A stretch of 64,000 nucleotides of DNA from Symbiobacterium terraclitae (GCF_017874315.1 NZ_JAGGLG010000019.1:1-64000); one strand, 5' to 3'. Shown: positions 17,869 to 27,505, counted from the first letter of the stretch. Numbers and translations: made by a program. Notes: generated from the letters alone by a model not told the origin.

Positions 17869-19769
17869 CGATCACCCACGCCCCCGCTCGGATCAACTCC
17901 TTGGCCGACCTCGAGGCCGTGAGGTCTGCCGGCGCCTACCGAACGGCACTGCGCCACGCCGAGTCGCTCAGCCTCGCCGAAGCTCCGGAGGTGCACATCC
18001 TCGTCTGCGGCGGCACAGGTTGCCAGGCCAACAAGTCGGTGAAGACCCGGCTGGCTCTGGAGAGCTACGTCAACGAGAAGAACCTCGGGGAACGGGTTAA
18101 GGTGGTACAGGTCGGTTGCTTCGGTTTCTGCCGGGTAGGTCCCGTGGTCGTGGTCCATCCCGGTCAGACCTTCTACTGCGAGGTGCACCCCGAGGACGTG
18201 CCGGCGATCATCGACGAGCACGTGCTGGGCGGCAAGCCCGTCCAGCGGCTCCTGTACGCGCCGAACCCCCGCGAGAAGAACCGGATCGCGCAGATGCTGG
18301 AGCAGCCCTTCTACAAGGGCCAGCACCGCTGCGCGCTGAAGAACTGCGGTTTCATCGACCCCGAGAACATCGAGGAGGCCATCGCAGCCGATCGCTACTT
18401 CGCGCTGGCCCGTGCCCTGCTGGAGATGACCCCCGCGCAGGTCATCGATGAGGTCAAGCGGTCGGGGCTGCGGGGCCGGGGCGGCGGCGGCTTCCCCACC
18501 GGCCGCAAGTGGGAGCTGGCCGCGGCCGTGCAGGGCGAAGAGAAGTACGTCCTCTGCAACGCCGACGAAGGAGACCCCGGGGCCTTCATGGACCGGTCCA
18601 TCCTCGAGGGCGATCCGCACGCCATCATCGAGGCGATGGCCATCGCAGGCTATGCGGTGGGCGCAAACCAGGGCTATGTCTACGTGCGGGCCGAGTACCC
18701 CGTCGCCGTGCACCGCCTGCAGCTGGCCATCAACCAGGCCCGGGAACGCGGCCTGCTGGGCGAGCACATCCTCGGCACGGACTTCAGCTTCGACGTCGAC
18801 ATCCGCCTCGGCGCAGGCGCCTTCGTCTGCGGCGAGGAGACCGCGCTCATCGCCTCGATCGAGGGCGAGCGCGGCATGCCGCGGCCCCGTCCGCCCTTCC
18901 CGGCGCAGAAGGGGCTCTGGGGCAAGCCCACGCTCAACAACAACGTGGAAACCTACGCCAACGTGCCGGAGATCATCCTGCACGGGGCCGAGGCCTTTGC
19001 CGCCCTCGGCACACCGAACTCGCCCGGCACCAAGGTCTTTGCGGTGGCCGGCAACGTGATGAACACCGGCCTGGTCGAGGTTCCGATGGGCACGCCGCTG
19101 CGCAACATCATCTACGAGATGGGCGGGGGCATCCCCAAGGGCCGGCAGTTCAAGGCGGCTCAGACGGGCGGTCCTTCCGGCGGCTGCATCCCGGCAAACC
19201 TGCTAGACACGCCCATGGACTTCGACTCGCTCACGGCCATCGGCTCCATGATGGGTTCGGGCGGCCTCATCGTCATGGACGATCTCACCTGCATGGTGGA
19301 CGTCGCCCGGTTCTACCTGCAGTTCACCCAGGACGAGTCCTGCGGCAAGTGCCCGCCCTGCCGCATCGGTACGAAGCGGATGCTGGAGATCCTCGACCGC
19401 ATCGTGGAAGGGCAGGGCACCATGGAGGATCTCGCCGAGCTGGAGCGGCTGGCCGCCGGCATCAAGGCGACCTCGCTCTGCGGCCTCGGGCAGACGGCAC
19501 CGAACCCGGTGCTCTCCACCCTGCACTTCTTCCGTGAGGAGTACGAGGCCCACGTCCGCGACAAGCACTGCCCGGCCGGTCGCTGCAAGGCGCTCACCGA
19601 GTTCCGCATCGATCCGGACATCTGCAAGGGGTGCGGCCTCTGCGCCCGGAACTGCCCGGTGAACGCCATTCACGGCGAGGTTCGCCATCCGTACACGATC
19701 GATACCAGCGTCTGCATCAAGTGCGGCAACTGTGTGACCGTCTGTAAGTTCAACGCCGTCGCACACTAA
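17865..19769 (+). CDS. hydB: NADH-linked [FeFe] hydrogenase beta subunit, NuoF-like flavoprotein
   Basis: The 634 residues form the NAD(H)-reactive subunit. In order: an N-terminal thioredoxin-like [2Fe-2S] domain (Cys in CGGTGC and VGCFGFC, about 45-90), the FMN/NADH Rossmann domain with RGRGGGGFPTG near 203, an SLBB segment, the NuoF [4Fe-4S] motif CGKCPPC near 492, and two C-terminal ferredoxin clusters (CKGCGLC near 586 and CIKCGNC near 616). This arrangement is that of HydB/HndC in trimeric bifurcating hydrogenases, which use NADH and reduced ferredoxin together to make H2, or the reverse. It starts with ATG after GGGAGGTGAGCCCGC. Confidence 0.95.
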   Translation: MTITHAPARINSLADLEAVRSAGAYRTALRHAESLSLAEAPEVHILVCGGTGCQANKSVKTRLALESYVNEKNLGERVKVVQVGCFGFCRVGPVVVVHPGQTFYCEVHPEDVPAIIDEHVLGGKPVQRLLYAPNPREKNRIAQMLEQPFYKGQHRCALKNCGFIDPENIEEAIAADRYFALARALLEMTPAQVIDEVKRSGLRGRGGGGFPTGRKWELAAAVQGEEKYVLCNADEGDPGAFMDRSILEGDPHAIIEAMAIAGYAVGANQGYVYVRAEYPVAVHRLQLAINQARERGLLGEHILGTDFSFDVDIRLGAGAFVCGEETALIASIEGERGMPRPRPPFPAQKGLWGKPTLNNNVETYANVPEIILHGAEAFAALGTPNSPGTKVFAVAGNVMNTGLVEVPMGTPLRNIIYEMGGGIPKGRQFKAAQTGGPSGGCIPANLLDTPMDFDSLTAIGSMMGSGGLIVMDDLTCMVDVARFYLQFTQDESCGKCPPCRIGTKRMLEILDRIVEGQGTMEDLAELERLAAGIKATSLCGLGQTAPNPVLSTLHFFREEYEAHVRDKHCPAGRCKALTEFRIDPDICKGCGLCARNCPVNAIHGEVRHPYTIDTSVCIKCGNCVTVCKFNAVAH

Positions 19770-19782
19770 GGGGGTGCTGCGT

Positions 19783-21537
19783 GTGATCAACCTGACGATC
19801 GACAGGCGCCCCGTCTCCGTGGAGCCCGGCACCACCATTCTCGAGGCGGCGCGTCAGAACGGCATCCGAATCCCCACCCTCTGCTACCTGAAGGAGATCA
19901 ACCAGATCGGCGCGTGCCGCATGTGCCTCGTCGAGGTCGAGGGCGCCCGCGGCCTGCAGACCGCTTGCACGGTGCCCTGCACGGAGGGCATGGTGGTTAC
20001 CACCAACAGCCGGAAGGTGCGGGAGGCTCGCAAGCTGGTGCTGGAGCTCCTGCTCTCCGACCACAACATCGAGTGCCCGACCTGCCTGCGCGCCTCCAAC
20101 TGCGAGCTGCAGCAGCTGAGCCAAGAACTGGGCGTCGGCCAGGTTACCCTGCACGGCGAGCGCCACCATGCGCGCATCGACGACGCCTCCGGCGCCATCA
20201 CCGTCGACGGGTCCAAGTGCGTGCTCTGCCAGCGGTGCATAGCCGTCTGCCGCTCGGTGCAGGGGGTCTCGGCCATCTCGCTCACCCAGCGCGGCTTCAA
20301 CGCCACGGTCAACCCGTTCTTTGAGGTCTCCCTGAACGATGCGGCCTGCGCGCTCTGCGGCCAGTGCACCGTGGTCTGCCCCACCGGCGCGCTGACCGAG
20401 CACGACGACACGGAGGCCGTCTGGCAGGCCCTGCTGGATCCGGAGATTCACGTGGTCGTCCAAACCGCCCCCGCCATCCGGGTCTCCATCGGTGAGCCCT
20501 TCGGGCTGCCTTCCGGCGCCATCTCCACCGGCCAGATGGTGGCGGGCCTCCGCCGGCTCGGCTTCGACCAGGTCTTCGACACCGTGTTCGCCGCCGACCT
20601 GACCATCATGGAAGAGGCCACCGAGCTGGTCCAGCGGCTGCAGCGAGGCGGCCCCCTGCCGCTCGTCACCTCGTGCTCTCCGGGCTGGGTGAAGTACGCC
20701 GAGCATTTCTTCCCCGATATGCTGGAGAACCTCTCCTCCTGCAAGTCGCCGCAGCAGATGTTCGGCGCCGTGGCCAAGACCTACTACGCCGAGAAGGCGG
20801 GCGTCGACCCGGCCAAGATGGTCGTGGTCTCGATCATGCCGTGCACCGCCAAGAAGTACGAGGCGAACCGCCCCGAGATGAACGCCTCGGGCTACAAGGA
20901 CGTGGACTACGTCCTTACCACCCGCGAGCTGGCGCGCATGTTCCGCCAGGCCGGCATCGACCTGCCCTCGCTGCCCGAAGAGGAGTTTGACAACCCGCTG
21001 GGCATCGGCACAGGCGCCGGCACCATCTTCGGCACGACCGGCGGCGTGATGGAGGCCGCCCTGCGCACCGCCGCGGCCTGGCTCGAGCCCGACAGCCCGT
21101 CGCCGAAGATCGAGTTCACCGAGGTGCGCGGCGTGCCGTTCCAGGTGCGGGAGGCGACCGTCTCGGTCAACGGCATCAGCCTCAACGTCGCGGTGGCCAA
21201 CGGCCTGGCTGCGGCCGGCTGGGTGATGGAGCAGGTCAGCTCCGGTGCGAAGAACTACCACTTCGTCGAGATCATGGGCTGCCCCGGCGGCTGCATCGGC
21301 GGCGGCGGTCAGCCGATCCCGGCGAAGGGGCCTGCCGCCCTGGAGGAGGTCAGGCGGGCGCGCATCGAGTCGCTCTACACCATCGACGAGCGCATGACGA
21401 TCCGCCGCTCCCACGAGAACCCTGCCGTCCAGCAGCTCTACGCCGAGTACCTGGGCAAGCCGGGCAGCGAGCGGGCCCACCACCTCCTGCACACCCACTA
21501 CCACGCCCGGGTGCCTGCGGGCATTCTCCGCAGGTAG
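19783..21537 (+). CDS. hydA: [FeFe] hydrogenase catalytic subunit HydA
   Basis: The 584-residue catalytic subunit has an N-terminal [2Fe-2S] domain (CYLK, GACRMC), a His-ligated cluster region, two [4Fe-4S] motifs (CVLCQRC, CALCGQC) and the complete H-cluster signatures: TSCSPGW near 296, MPCTAKKYE near 352, and EIMGCPGGCIGGGGQP near 496. All four H-cluster cysteines are present, so it should be active. The GTG at 19783 is preferred because AAGGGGGTG ends six bases upstream; an in-frame GTG at 19774 lies within that site. The maturases HydE, HydF and HydG are not in the window. Together with hydC and hydB this is probably an electron-bifurcating enzyme. Confidence 0.96.
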   Translation: MINLTIDRRPVSVEPGTTILEAARQNGIRIPTLCYLKEINQIGACRMCLVEVEGARGLQTACTVPCTEGMVVTTNSRKVREARKLVLELLLSDHNIECPTCLRASNCELQQLSQELGVGQVTLHGERHHARIDDASGAITVDGSKCVLCQRCIAVCRSVQGVSAISLTQRGFNATVNPFFEVSLNDAACALCGQCTVVCPTGALTEHDDTEAVWQALLDPEIHVVVQTAPAIRVSIGEPFGLPSGAISTGQMVAGLRRLGFDQVFDTVFAADLTIMEEATELVQRLQRGGPLPLVTSCSPGWVKYAEHFFPDMLENLSSCKSPQQMFGAVAKTYYAEKAGVDPAKMVVVSIMPCTAKKYEANRPEMNASGYKDVDYVLTTRELARMFRQAGIDLPSLPEEEFDNPLGIGTGAGTIFGTTGGVMEAALRTAAAWLEPDSPSPKIEFTEVRGVPFQVREATVSVNGISLNVAVANGLAAAGWVMEQVSSGAKNYHFVEIMGCPGGCIGGGGQPIPAKGPAALEEVRRARIESLYTIDERMTIRRSHENPAVQQLYAEYLGKPGSERAHHLLHTHYHARVPAGILRR

Positions 21538-21561
21538 TCCGAAGCAGCGCTCATGACAGCA

Positions 21562-21588
21562 GCCCTCCCTGCCGGCGGCAGGGAGGGC
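21562..21588. terminator. Terminator of the hyd operon
   Basis: GCCCTCCCTGCC (21562-21573) and its complement (21577-21588) form a perfect 12-base stem with a three-base loop, 25 bases after the hydA stop and before a convergent gene. Confidence 0.8.
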
Positions 21589-21642
21589 ACTCCATTCTCA
21601 AGCGTGGGGCGATGCAAGGCGTTTGCACTGCCTCGCACCCGT

Positions 21643-23580
21643 TCACGCCACGCGGGCGTTTCCGCCCGAAAGGGTGCGCCAGTAGACGGCGTAGGTCACA
21701 GCGTAGAACAGTGCGTAGAGCCCCAGGTAGCCCAGGGCGACCGTCCACCCGTAATGCAGCACCGGCCGCTGCACGAGCGTCCCCAGCGCCTTCATCGCGA
21801 AGGTGGAGTGCACCAGCCCGACGAGGAAGGGTGCGAAGAAGATGACCTGGGTCTGGCGCAGGGACACCCGGCGCAGCTCCGCCAGGCTCACACCCAGGTG
21901 CTGCAGGCGCCGGAAGTAACGCCGGTCCTCGTCGATCTCCGTGAACAGCCGGAAGTAGAGCACGCTGCAGCCGGTGACGAAGAAAACCAGCGATACGAAC
22001 ACGCCCACGAACAGGGTGAGGCCCCAGGCCGAGATGGTGTCCTGGTACTCCGGAATGGTGGACGAGAAGTGACGCCCCACCTCGGCGGCGTCTGCAAACC
22101 GCAGCGCGAGGGCGTCTGCCGCCGCGGCGGCCTCCCGGGTGCGCCAGGCGTCCACATCCCAGATCGTCACCCGGAGTCGCTGCTCCGGCGCACTCCCGGC
22201 CACCACCTGCTCGAACAACGGGTCCGGAAGCACCAGGGAGGTCCGCGCCTCTCCTGTTGCGTTCACCGGCAGGCCGCTCCAGTCGGGAAGGGCGGAGAGC
22301 CAGTAGGTCCGGCCGCCCACGGTCAGCTCCCTCGGCACTGGAACCTGGTCCTGCCACCCGGGGTCGAAGTTCGTGTACGGGTAGATCACCAGCGCGCCGT
22401 CCGAGCCGTCGGGAAGCGGCCGCACCAGCTCCGAGGCCCGGCGCACGCCGGCGTAGAGCGAGTGGGGAACCAGCAGGACGTGCGTCGCATCGTCCAGCTC
22501 CCCGCTCACCGTCACCAGGTCATGGCGCACCCAGCCTGCCACGCCTTGCCTCCGCAGCTCGGCCTCCACCACGTCTGCCATCGAGGCGCCCGCCGCCGGC
22601 TCGACCAGCTGAAAGGCGTGCGGGTTGCGGGTCAGCACTTCGTGTGCGAAGACCACCAAGACCGTGTAGATGGTGCTCACCGCGGTGAGGATGACGGCGA
22701 TGGTGATGGCTGTGTTGGCCAGCACCCGGGCGTTCTCCTGGAGCTTGAAGCGCAGGTGGCTGACGGTGAGCAGCGGCGTGGTGCGGTAGTAGAACCCCTT
22801 CCGGCGCCGCAGCCAGCCCAGCAGGGCGATGCTGCTCTCCTGCATCAGAAACACGGTGCCCAGCGAGACCATGACCGTGACGGGGAACACCCCGAGGATG
22901 ATCGCAGTCGGCCAGGGGGCGCTGGCCCAGGCGTAGCCGACGACCACGAGCATGAGTCCCAGCAGGGCCTTCCACCACCGGAAAGTCGGTTCGGACTTCG
23001 GTTTGCGCTCGGCCCGGATCAGCTCGATGACGGTACTGCGGAGGATGTCCACCAGCGAGTAGAGCGAGACGAAGAGAAAGAAGGCGCCGAAGACGCCCAG
23101 CGTCTGCAGCCAGACCGCAGGGCCCGCGTAGACGGGCAGCATCTCCGGCAGCCGCAGCAGCACGCTGATCGCCATGAAGAACAGCCTGAGGAAGAGCACG
23201 CCGAAGCTGAGGCCGATGGCCAGGGCGGCGGCTCCGATGAAGAGGCTCTCCCAGAACACCACCGCCATCAGCTGACCGCGCGTCACGCCCATCAGGCTCC
23301 AAAGGCCGAACTCCTTCTTCCGGGAGCGGGTGAACGCTGCGTTGGAGGTCATCAGGAAGATGAAGGTGATGCCGGCGATGACGACCGAGGCGGAGCGGAT
23401 GCCCTCGGTGACGCCCTGCGCACCGGGGTATCCCCCTTGCAGGTCGGGGTGCAGGGCCAGCGCCGTGTAGATGAAGTAGATCATCACCGCGAAGGCGGCG
23501 CTGACCAGGTAGGCCACGTACCGGCCCCGGTTCCGCCAGACGTTCCTAGCCGCGATTTGCCAGAGGCTCACCCCGGCCAC
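21643..23580 (-). CDS. BceB-type ABC transporter permease (FtsX superfamily)
   Basis: The 645-residue permease has about ten membrane segments with a large extracytoplasmic domain in the middle (about 290-470), which is the BceB layout. FtsX-like core sequence occurs near residues 50-160 (SRKKEFGLWSLMGVTRGQL). Such transporters confer resistance to cell-wall-active peptides and also sense flux for a partner BceS kinase. The GTG start at 23580 overlaps the ATPase gene by 35 bases; a GTG at 23571 is also possible. Confidence 0.87.
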   Translation of the reverse strand: MAGVSLWQIAARNVWRNRGRYVAYLVSAAFAVMIYFIYTALALHPDLQGGYPGAQGVTEGIRSASVVIAGITFIFLMTSNAAFTRSRKKEFGLWSLMGVTRGQLMAVVFWESLFIGAAALAIGLSFGVLFLRLFFMAISVLLRLPEMLPVYAGPAVWLQTLGVFGAFFLFVSLYSLVDILRSTVIELIRAERKPKSEPTFRWWKALLGLMLVVVGYAWASAPWPTAIILGVFPVTVMVSLGTVFLMQESSIALLGWLRRRKGFYYRTTPLLTVSHLRFKLQENARVLANTAITIAVILTAVSTIYTVLVVFAHEVLTRNPHAFQLVEPAAGASMADVVEAELRRQGVAGWVRHDLVTVSGELDDATHVLLVPHSLYAGVRRASELVRPLPDGSDGALVIYPYTNFDPGWQDQVPVPRELTVGGRTYWLSALPDWSGLPVNATGEARTSLVLPDPLFEQVVAGSAPEQRLRVTIWDVDAWRTREAAAAADALALRFADAAEVGRHFSSTIPEYQDTISAWGLTLFVGVFVSLVFFVTGCSVLYFRLFTEIDEDRRYFRRLQHLGVSLAELRRVSLRQTQVIFFAPFLVGLVHSTFAMKALGTLVQRPVLHYGWTVALGYLGLYALFYAVTYAVYWRTLSGGNARVA

Positions 23581-24325
23581 CCCCCATCAGCGACAGGACG
23601 TCGAGGATCTGCTGGAAGAAGGCCTCCCGGCTGTTCCCTCTGCGGATCTCGGTGTACAGCTGCCCGTCCCGGATGAACTGGATGCGCCGGCAGTAGCTGG
23701 CGGCGAAGGCGTCGTGGGTCACCATGACGATGGTCACCCCGGCCATGTTGTTCAGCATCACCAGGGTCTCCATCAGGTCCCTGGCCGACCGGGAGTCCAG
23801 GTTCCCCGTGGGCTCGTCGGCCAGGATCACCGCTGGCTGGTGGATGATGGCCCGGGCCGCCGCCGCCCGCTGCTGCTGGCCGCCGGAGACCTCGTAGGGG
23901 TATTTCTCGAGGATGTCGGCGATGCCCAGTTGCCCCGCCAACACCTGAAGCCTCTCCTTGATGATGCGCACGGGCACCCGGTCCAGCACCAGCGGCAGGG
24001 CGATGTTCTCCCCGATGGTCAGGCTGTCCAGCAGGTTGTAGTCCTGGAACACGAAGCCCAGCCGCCGCCGGCGGAAGAGGGCGAGGCTCTCCCCCTTCAG
24101 CTGGCTCACGTCCTGCCCCTCGATGGCCACGCTGCCCGACGTGGGCCGGTCGATCGTGGCCAGCAGGTTCAAGAGGGTCGTCTTGCCGCTGCCGGACGGC
24201 CCCATGATCCCGAGGAACTCCCCCTTCTCCACCTGGAGGGAAAGGTTGTTCAGGGCCCGGGTTGCCACCTTCGAGCGGCCGCCGTACACCTTGGTCAGCC
24301 CTTTCGCCTCAAGTACAAACATCAT
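23546..24325 (-). CDS. BceA-type ABC transporter ATP-binding protein
   Basis: The 259-residue ATPase shows Walker A GPSGSGKTT near residue 42, the signature VSGGQQQR near 147, Walker B VILADEPTGNLDS near 165 and the H-loop VTHD. It energises the permease encoded downstream. ATG codons occur at 24325 and 24322, preceded by GGGGGGCAGC. The kinase and regulator genes of the same module lie upstream beyond a 341-base spacer, in the same direction. Confidence 0.92.
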   Translation of the reverse strand: MMFVLEAKGLTKVYGGRSKVATRALNNLSLQVEKGEFLGIMGPSGSGKTTLLNLLATIDRPTSGSVAIEGQDVSQLKGESLALFRRRRLGFVFQDYNLLDSLTIGENIALPLVLDRVPVRIIKERLQVLAGQLGIADILEKYPYEVSGGQQQRAAAARAIIHQPAVILADEPTGNLDSRSARDLMETLVMLNNMAGVTIVMVTHDAFAASYCRRIQFIRDGQLYTEIRRGNSREAFFQQILDVLSLMGGGRGEPLANRG

Positions 24326-24666
24326 GCTGCCCCCCTGTTCTGCTCTTCATGCCCCAGTGTAGCGGTGCTGGCGGTGAACCTCCTTAGATTCACCTTTCAG
24401 GTCAGCGCAGAAACCTTACGGTCTTGTCATGTAGGCTGCAAGCCCGACGCTGCCCTGCAGAGGGTACCAACAGCTTGCGCAGCAGAAACGACACGTGGTG
24501 GTGCGGCAGCATGGGCGGATCGGGGGGAAGACCGGCATGATCGACGAGCGGACTACCCAGTACGTGACCGCGGCAGCCTCCGGCTCGGTCACTGGGACCG
24601 CGTGTGACCTGCGCCGCGTTCAAATGCCCCCACCGTGTCAGGCGGTGGGGGCTCTTGTCGCCCTGC
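24326..24666. other. Long spacer between the kinase and BceA genes, rich in inverted repeats
   Basis: I see no protein gene here. The spacer carries a dyad GGTGAA-N10-TTCACC (24373-24394) about 50 bases upstream of the bceA start, which could bind the response regulator. It also has three related arms, GTGACCG (24564), CGGTCAC (24586) and GTGACC (24604), that can form two mutually exclusive hairpins. The plus strand contains TGGGACCGCG (24593-24602), which matches the T-box core TGGNACCGCG, followed by a terminator, but no plus-strand gene lies downstream. It probably contains the bceA promoter on the minus strand, which I could not place. Confidence 0.45.
24627..24651. terminator. Terminator after the BceS-type kinase gene
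   Basis: CCCCCACCG (24627-24635) pairs with CGGTGGGGG (24643-24651) around a seven-base loop. It lies 16 bases beyond the kinase stop codon on the minus strand. On the plus strand it is followed by GCTCTTGT, so it could also end a plus-strand transcript. Confidence 0.7.
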
Positions 24667-25791
24667 CTATGCCTCCGGGCCGCCCTGCTCGGAGGGGCGG
24701 CCTGAGGGGAGCGCGTGCAGTCCGGCGAACAGGGTCCGCGGCGCCTGGAAGCGGATGCGGACCGTCGTCCCCTTCCCGCGTACCGACTCGAGGCTCAGGT
24801 CGTGGCTCAGCCGGCGGCCGACCTCGCGGGCCAGGTAGAGCCCCATGCCGGTCGCCTGCGGGAAGGCACGCCCGTTGATGCCGGTGAAGAAGGGATCGAA
24901 GACCCGGCCCAGGTCCTCGGGCGGAATGCCGATCCCGTTGTCGGCCACCTCCAGCACGGTGTCCCCGCCCTCCCGGCGCAGCCGGAAGACGACCTGGCCC
25001 TCCTCCGCGGACCCCTCCGGCCGTGCGGCGTACTTCAGGGCGTTGCTGAGTACCTGCTCCAGCACGAACCGCAGCCACTTGGCGTCGGTCTCGACCAGCC
25101 AGGGGGGGTCGCCCGCCACCTCCACCCGCGGGTAGACCCGCCGGGCGATGAACTCCCGCTTGTGTTCGTTGACCACCTGCCGCACCAGTCCCTCCAGGTC
25201 CTCCCGGGCGATGCGGAAGTCCCGGGCGAAGTCATCCAGGCGCACCGCGTTCAGCAGCATCTGCAGCGAGTGCTGGAGCCGCTGGTTCTCCTCCGCCACG
25301 CTGCGCACCAGCTCCCGCGCCTCGGCCGGCCACGCCTCGGTCCGGGCCTGCTGCAGCAACAGGTCGATCACGGACACCGGCGTCTTCATGTGGTGGGCCC
25401 ACTGGGTCACCAGGCTGACGTTGCGCCGCCCCCGCTCACGCTCCGCGGCCAGCTCGCCGCTCAGCCGGCCGTAAAGCCTGCTCCAGGCGCCGGCCAGCAG
25501 TTCCCCCTCGGCGGTCTCGGGCGCCGGCAGCACCGCCAGCTCCTCCAGGGGCTCGCGGCCGGTCAGGCGGGCCAGGTGGCGGTAGAAGGGGGCAAACCGC
25601 AGGTAGTCCCACAGAAGGAAGAGCCCGAGGCCCACCAGCCCCAGCAGCAAGATGTAGAGCAGGTTTGCATACTGTAGGCTTGCCCCCGAGAGCATGAGGT
25701 CCAGCTGCACCACCAGCACGGAGAGCACCGCGAAGGCCGCGTAGGCCGTCACGTAGGCGACCCTGTCGCGGAGAAACTGCGCAAACCGCAC
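24667..25791 (-). CDS. BceS-type intramembrane-sensing histidine kinase
   Basis: The 374-residue kinase has two membrane helices (about 12-31 and 43-61) separated by only about ten residues, the hallmark of intramembrane-sensing kinases that read the state of a BceAB transporter. The phosphoacceptor segment reads AHHMKTPVS (about 132-140), with His replacing the usual Glu after the acceptor. The ATPase domain shows the N box near LSNALKYA and the G boxes DNGIGIP and GMGLYLA. The GTG at 25791 overlaps the end of the regulator gene region, with the stop codon only a base away. Confidence 0.88.
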   Translation of the reverse strand: MRFAQFLRDRVAYVTAYAAFAVLSVLVVQLDLMLSGASLQYANLLYILLLGLVGLGLFLLWDYLRFAPFYRHLARLTGREPLEELAVLPAPETAEGELLAGAWSRLYGRLSGELAAERERGRRNVSLVTQWAHHMKTPVSVIDLLLQQARTEAWPAEARELVRSVAEENQRLQHSLQMLLNAVRLDDFARDFRIAREDLEGLVRQVVNEHKREFIARRVYPRVEVAGDPPWLVETDAKWLRFVLEQVLSNALKYAARPEGSAEEGQVVFRLRREGGDTVLEVADNGIGIPPEDLGRVFDPFFTGINGRAFPQATGMGLYLAREVGRRLSHDLSLESVRGKGTTVRIRFQAPRTLFAGLHALPSGRPSEQGGPEA

Positions 25792-25792
25792 C

Positions 25793-26503
25793 TCACTCGC
25801 CCCCGGTGAGGGCCAGGCAGTAGCCCTGGCCCCGCTTGGTCTCGATGGCGTTCGCGAGCCCCAGCTCCTCCAGCCGGCGGCGCACACGGGTTACGTTCAC
25901 CGTGAGCGTGTTGTCGTCCACGAAGTCCGTGTCGTCCCAGAGCGCCTCCAGCAACTCCTCCCGCGAGACGATCTGGCCGGCCCGCTCCGCCAGGCACCAG
26001 AGCAGGCGGAACTCCTTCGGGCTTAGTTCCACCGCCCGGTCGCCGCGGCTGGCCCGGTTGGTGGACCGGTCCAGCAGCAGCCCGCCGGCACTCAGCAGGT
26101 CCGGGTCCCGGCTCATGGCGTACTCGCCGTACGCCCGGCGGATTGCCGCACCCACCTTGGCCAGCGCCAGCTCGAGGTTGAAGGGCTTGGTGATGTAGTC
26201 ATCCGCACCGTGCTCGATGGCCCGCACCTGGTCCATCTCGTCAGAACGCGCGGAGATGAAGATGATCGGCACCCGCGAGACCGCGCGGATCTGCCGGCAC
26301 CAGTAGAACCCGTCGTAACGGGGCAGGTTCACGTCCAGGAGCACCAGGTCGGGCCGCGCGGCCACAAACTCGTCCCGGATCCTGGCGTAGTCCTGCGCCA
26401 TGACGACGTCATACCCGTAGCGGTCCAACTCCGCGGCCAGGATGGATGCGATCTTGGCGTCGTCCTCCACGATCATCACGCGGTAGTGCCGCGGCTCGGT
26501 CAT
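25793..26503 (-). CDS. OmpR-family response regulator (BceR-like)
   Basis: The 236-residue protein has a receiver domain with the phosphorylation site Asp57 in LVLLDVNL, acidic pocket EDD near 13-15 and a conserved Lys in YITKPFN, followed by a winged-helix DNA-binding domain (about 135-230). It is paired with the kinase encoded directly downstream and should activate the BceAB-type transporter genes. ATG at 26503 is chosen, with GGGAGGGG upstream; an in-frame GTG at 26509 lies too close to that site. Confidence 0.92.
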   Translation of the reverse strand: MTEPRHYRVMIVEDDAKIASILAAELDRYGYDVVMAQDYARIRDEFVAARPDLVLLDVNLPRYDGFYWCRQIRAVSRVPIIFISARSDEMDQVRAIEHGADDYITKPFNLELALAKVGAAIRRAYGEYAMSRDPDLLSAGGLLLDRSTNRASRGDRAVELSPKEFRLLWCLAERAGQIVSREELLEALWDDTDFVDDNTLTVNVTRVRRRLEELGLANAIETKRGQGYCLALTGGE

Positions 26504-26521
26504 GGCCACCCCTCCCGATGA

Positions 26522-27505
26522 TTACCCTCCGAACACCTCGGGGTTCACCAGGTTAGACGGCCGCCGGCCCGTCACCCCCGCCAGCAGGTTTTCGGCGGCC
26601 AGCACCGCCATGCGGGTCCTGGTCCGCACCGTGGCCGAGCCGATGTGGGGCACCGCCGTGACGTTGGGCAGCGACAGCAGCGGATGGTCGGGCGCGACGG
26701 GCTCCCGGTCGAAGACGTCCAGCCCGGCGGCCCAGATCCGGCCCGTGCGCAGGGCCTCGTAGAGCGCTCCCTCGTCCACCACCGGCCCGCGGGCGGCGTT
26801 GACCAGCACCGCCGTCGGCTTCATCAGTGCGAGCTCGCGCGCCCCAATGAGCCCGCGGGTCTCGGGCGTGAGCGGCACCAGCAGCACCACGAAATCGGCC
26901 TCCCGCAGCAGGTCGTCCAGCGGCCGGTACTCGGCCCCGACCTGGGCCTCGAAGGCGGGGTTGGGTCGGCGGTTGTGGTAGAGGATGCGCATGTCGAAGC
27001 CGCGGGCCCGCCGCGCCACCGCCTGCCCGATGCGGCCGGCGCCCACGATGCCCAGCGTCGCGCCGTACACGTCCTGGCCGGTCATGAACATGGGCGACCA
27101 GCCCTTCCAGCGCCCCTCGACGATGGTGCGCTGTCCCTCGTAGAGCCGCCGGGCCGCGGCGAGCAGCAGCGCGAAGGCCAGGTCGGCGGTGGTCTCCGTC
27201 AGCACGCCGGGCGTGTTGGTCACCATGACCCCCCGGCGCGTGGCCTCCGCCACGTCGATGTTGTCGTAGCCGACGGCCATGTTGGCGTAAATGCGGCACC
27301 GGGGCGCCGCGTCCATCAAGGGCCCGTCGATGCGGTGCGGGCCGACGACGAGCGCGCCGTCCGCCACCTGGAGCTGACGCACGAGTTCGTCGTGCGGCAC
27401 CGGTTCCTCCTCGTGGTCCCACGTGTGCACTTCACAGGCGGTGCGCAAGATATCCAGCGCCTCATCGGGTATCCGCCGGGTGACGAAGACATGCGGCCGG
27501 GGCAT
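26522..27505 (-). CDS. D-2-hydroxyacid dehydrogenase (glyoxylate/hydroxypyruvate reductase type)
   Basis: The 327-residue enzyme reduces 2-oxoacids to D-2-hydroxyacids with NAD(P)H. It shows the nucleotide-binding [10 protein letters not shown] near 148, the catalytic Arg in [10 protein letters not shown], Glu in DVFDREP and the His of PHIGSAT near 285. The sequence resembles GyaR glyoxylate reductases most, but specificity cannot be fixed. The ATG at 27505 follows GGGAGGGATCGCG. It lies 18 bases upstream of the regulator gene in the same direction, so read-through into the two-component genes is possible. Confidence 0.9.
   Translation of the reverse strand: MPRPHVFVTRRIPDEALDILRTACEVHTWDHEEEPVPHDELVRQLQVADGALVVGPHRIDGPLMDAAPRCRIYANMAVGYDNIDVAEATRRGVMVTNTPGVLTETTADLAFALLLAAARRLYEGQRTIVEGRWKGWSPMFMTGQDVYGATLGIVGAGRIGQAVARRARGFDMRILYHNRRPNPAFEAQVGAEYRPLDDLLREADFVVLLVPLTPETRGLIGARELALMKPTAVLVNAARGPVVDEGALYEALRTGRIWAAGLDVFDREPVAPDHPLLSLPNVTAVPHIGSATVRTRTRMAVLAAENLLAGVTGRRPSNLVNPEVFGG

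Noticed and set aside
24495-24878. Plus-strand frame starting in the spacer before the kinase gene
   Set aside because: It runs across a terminator and into the antisense strand of the kinase, with no ribosome binding site.
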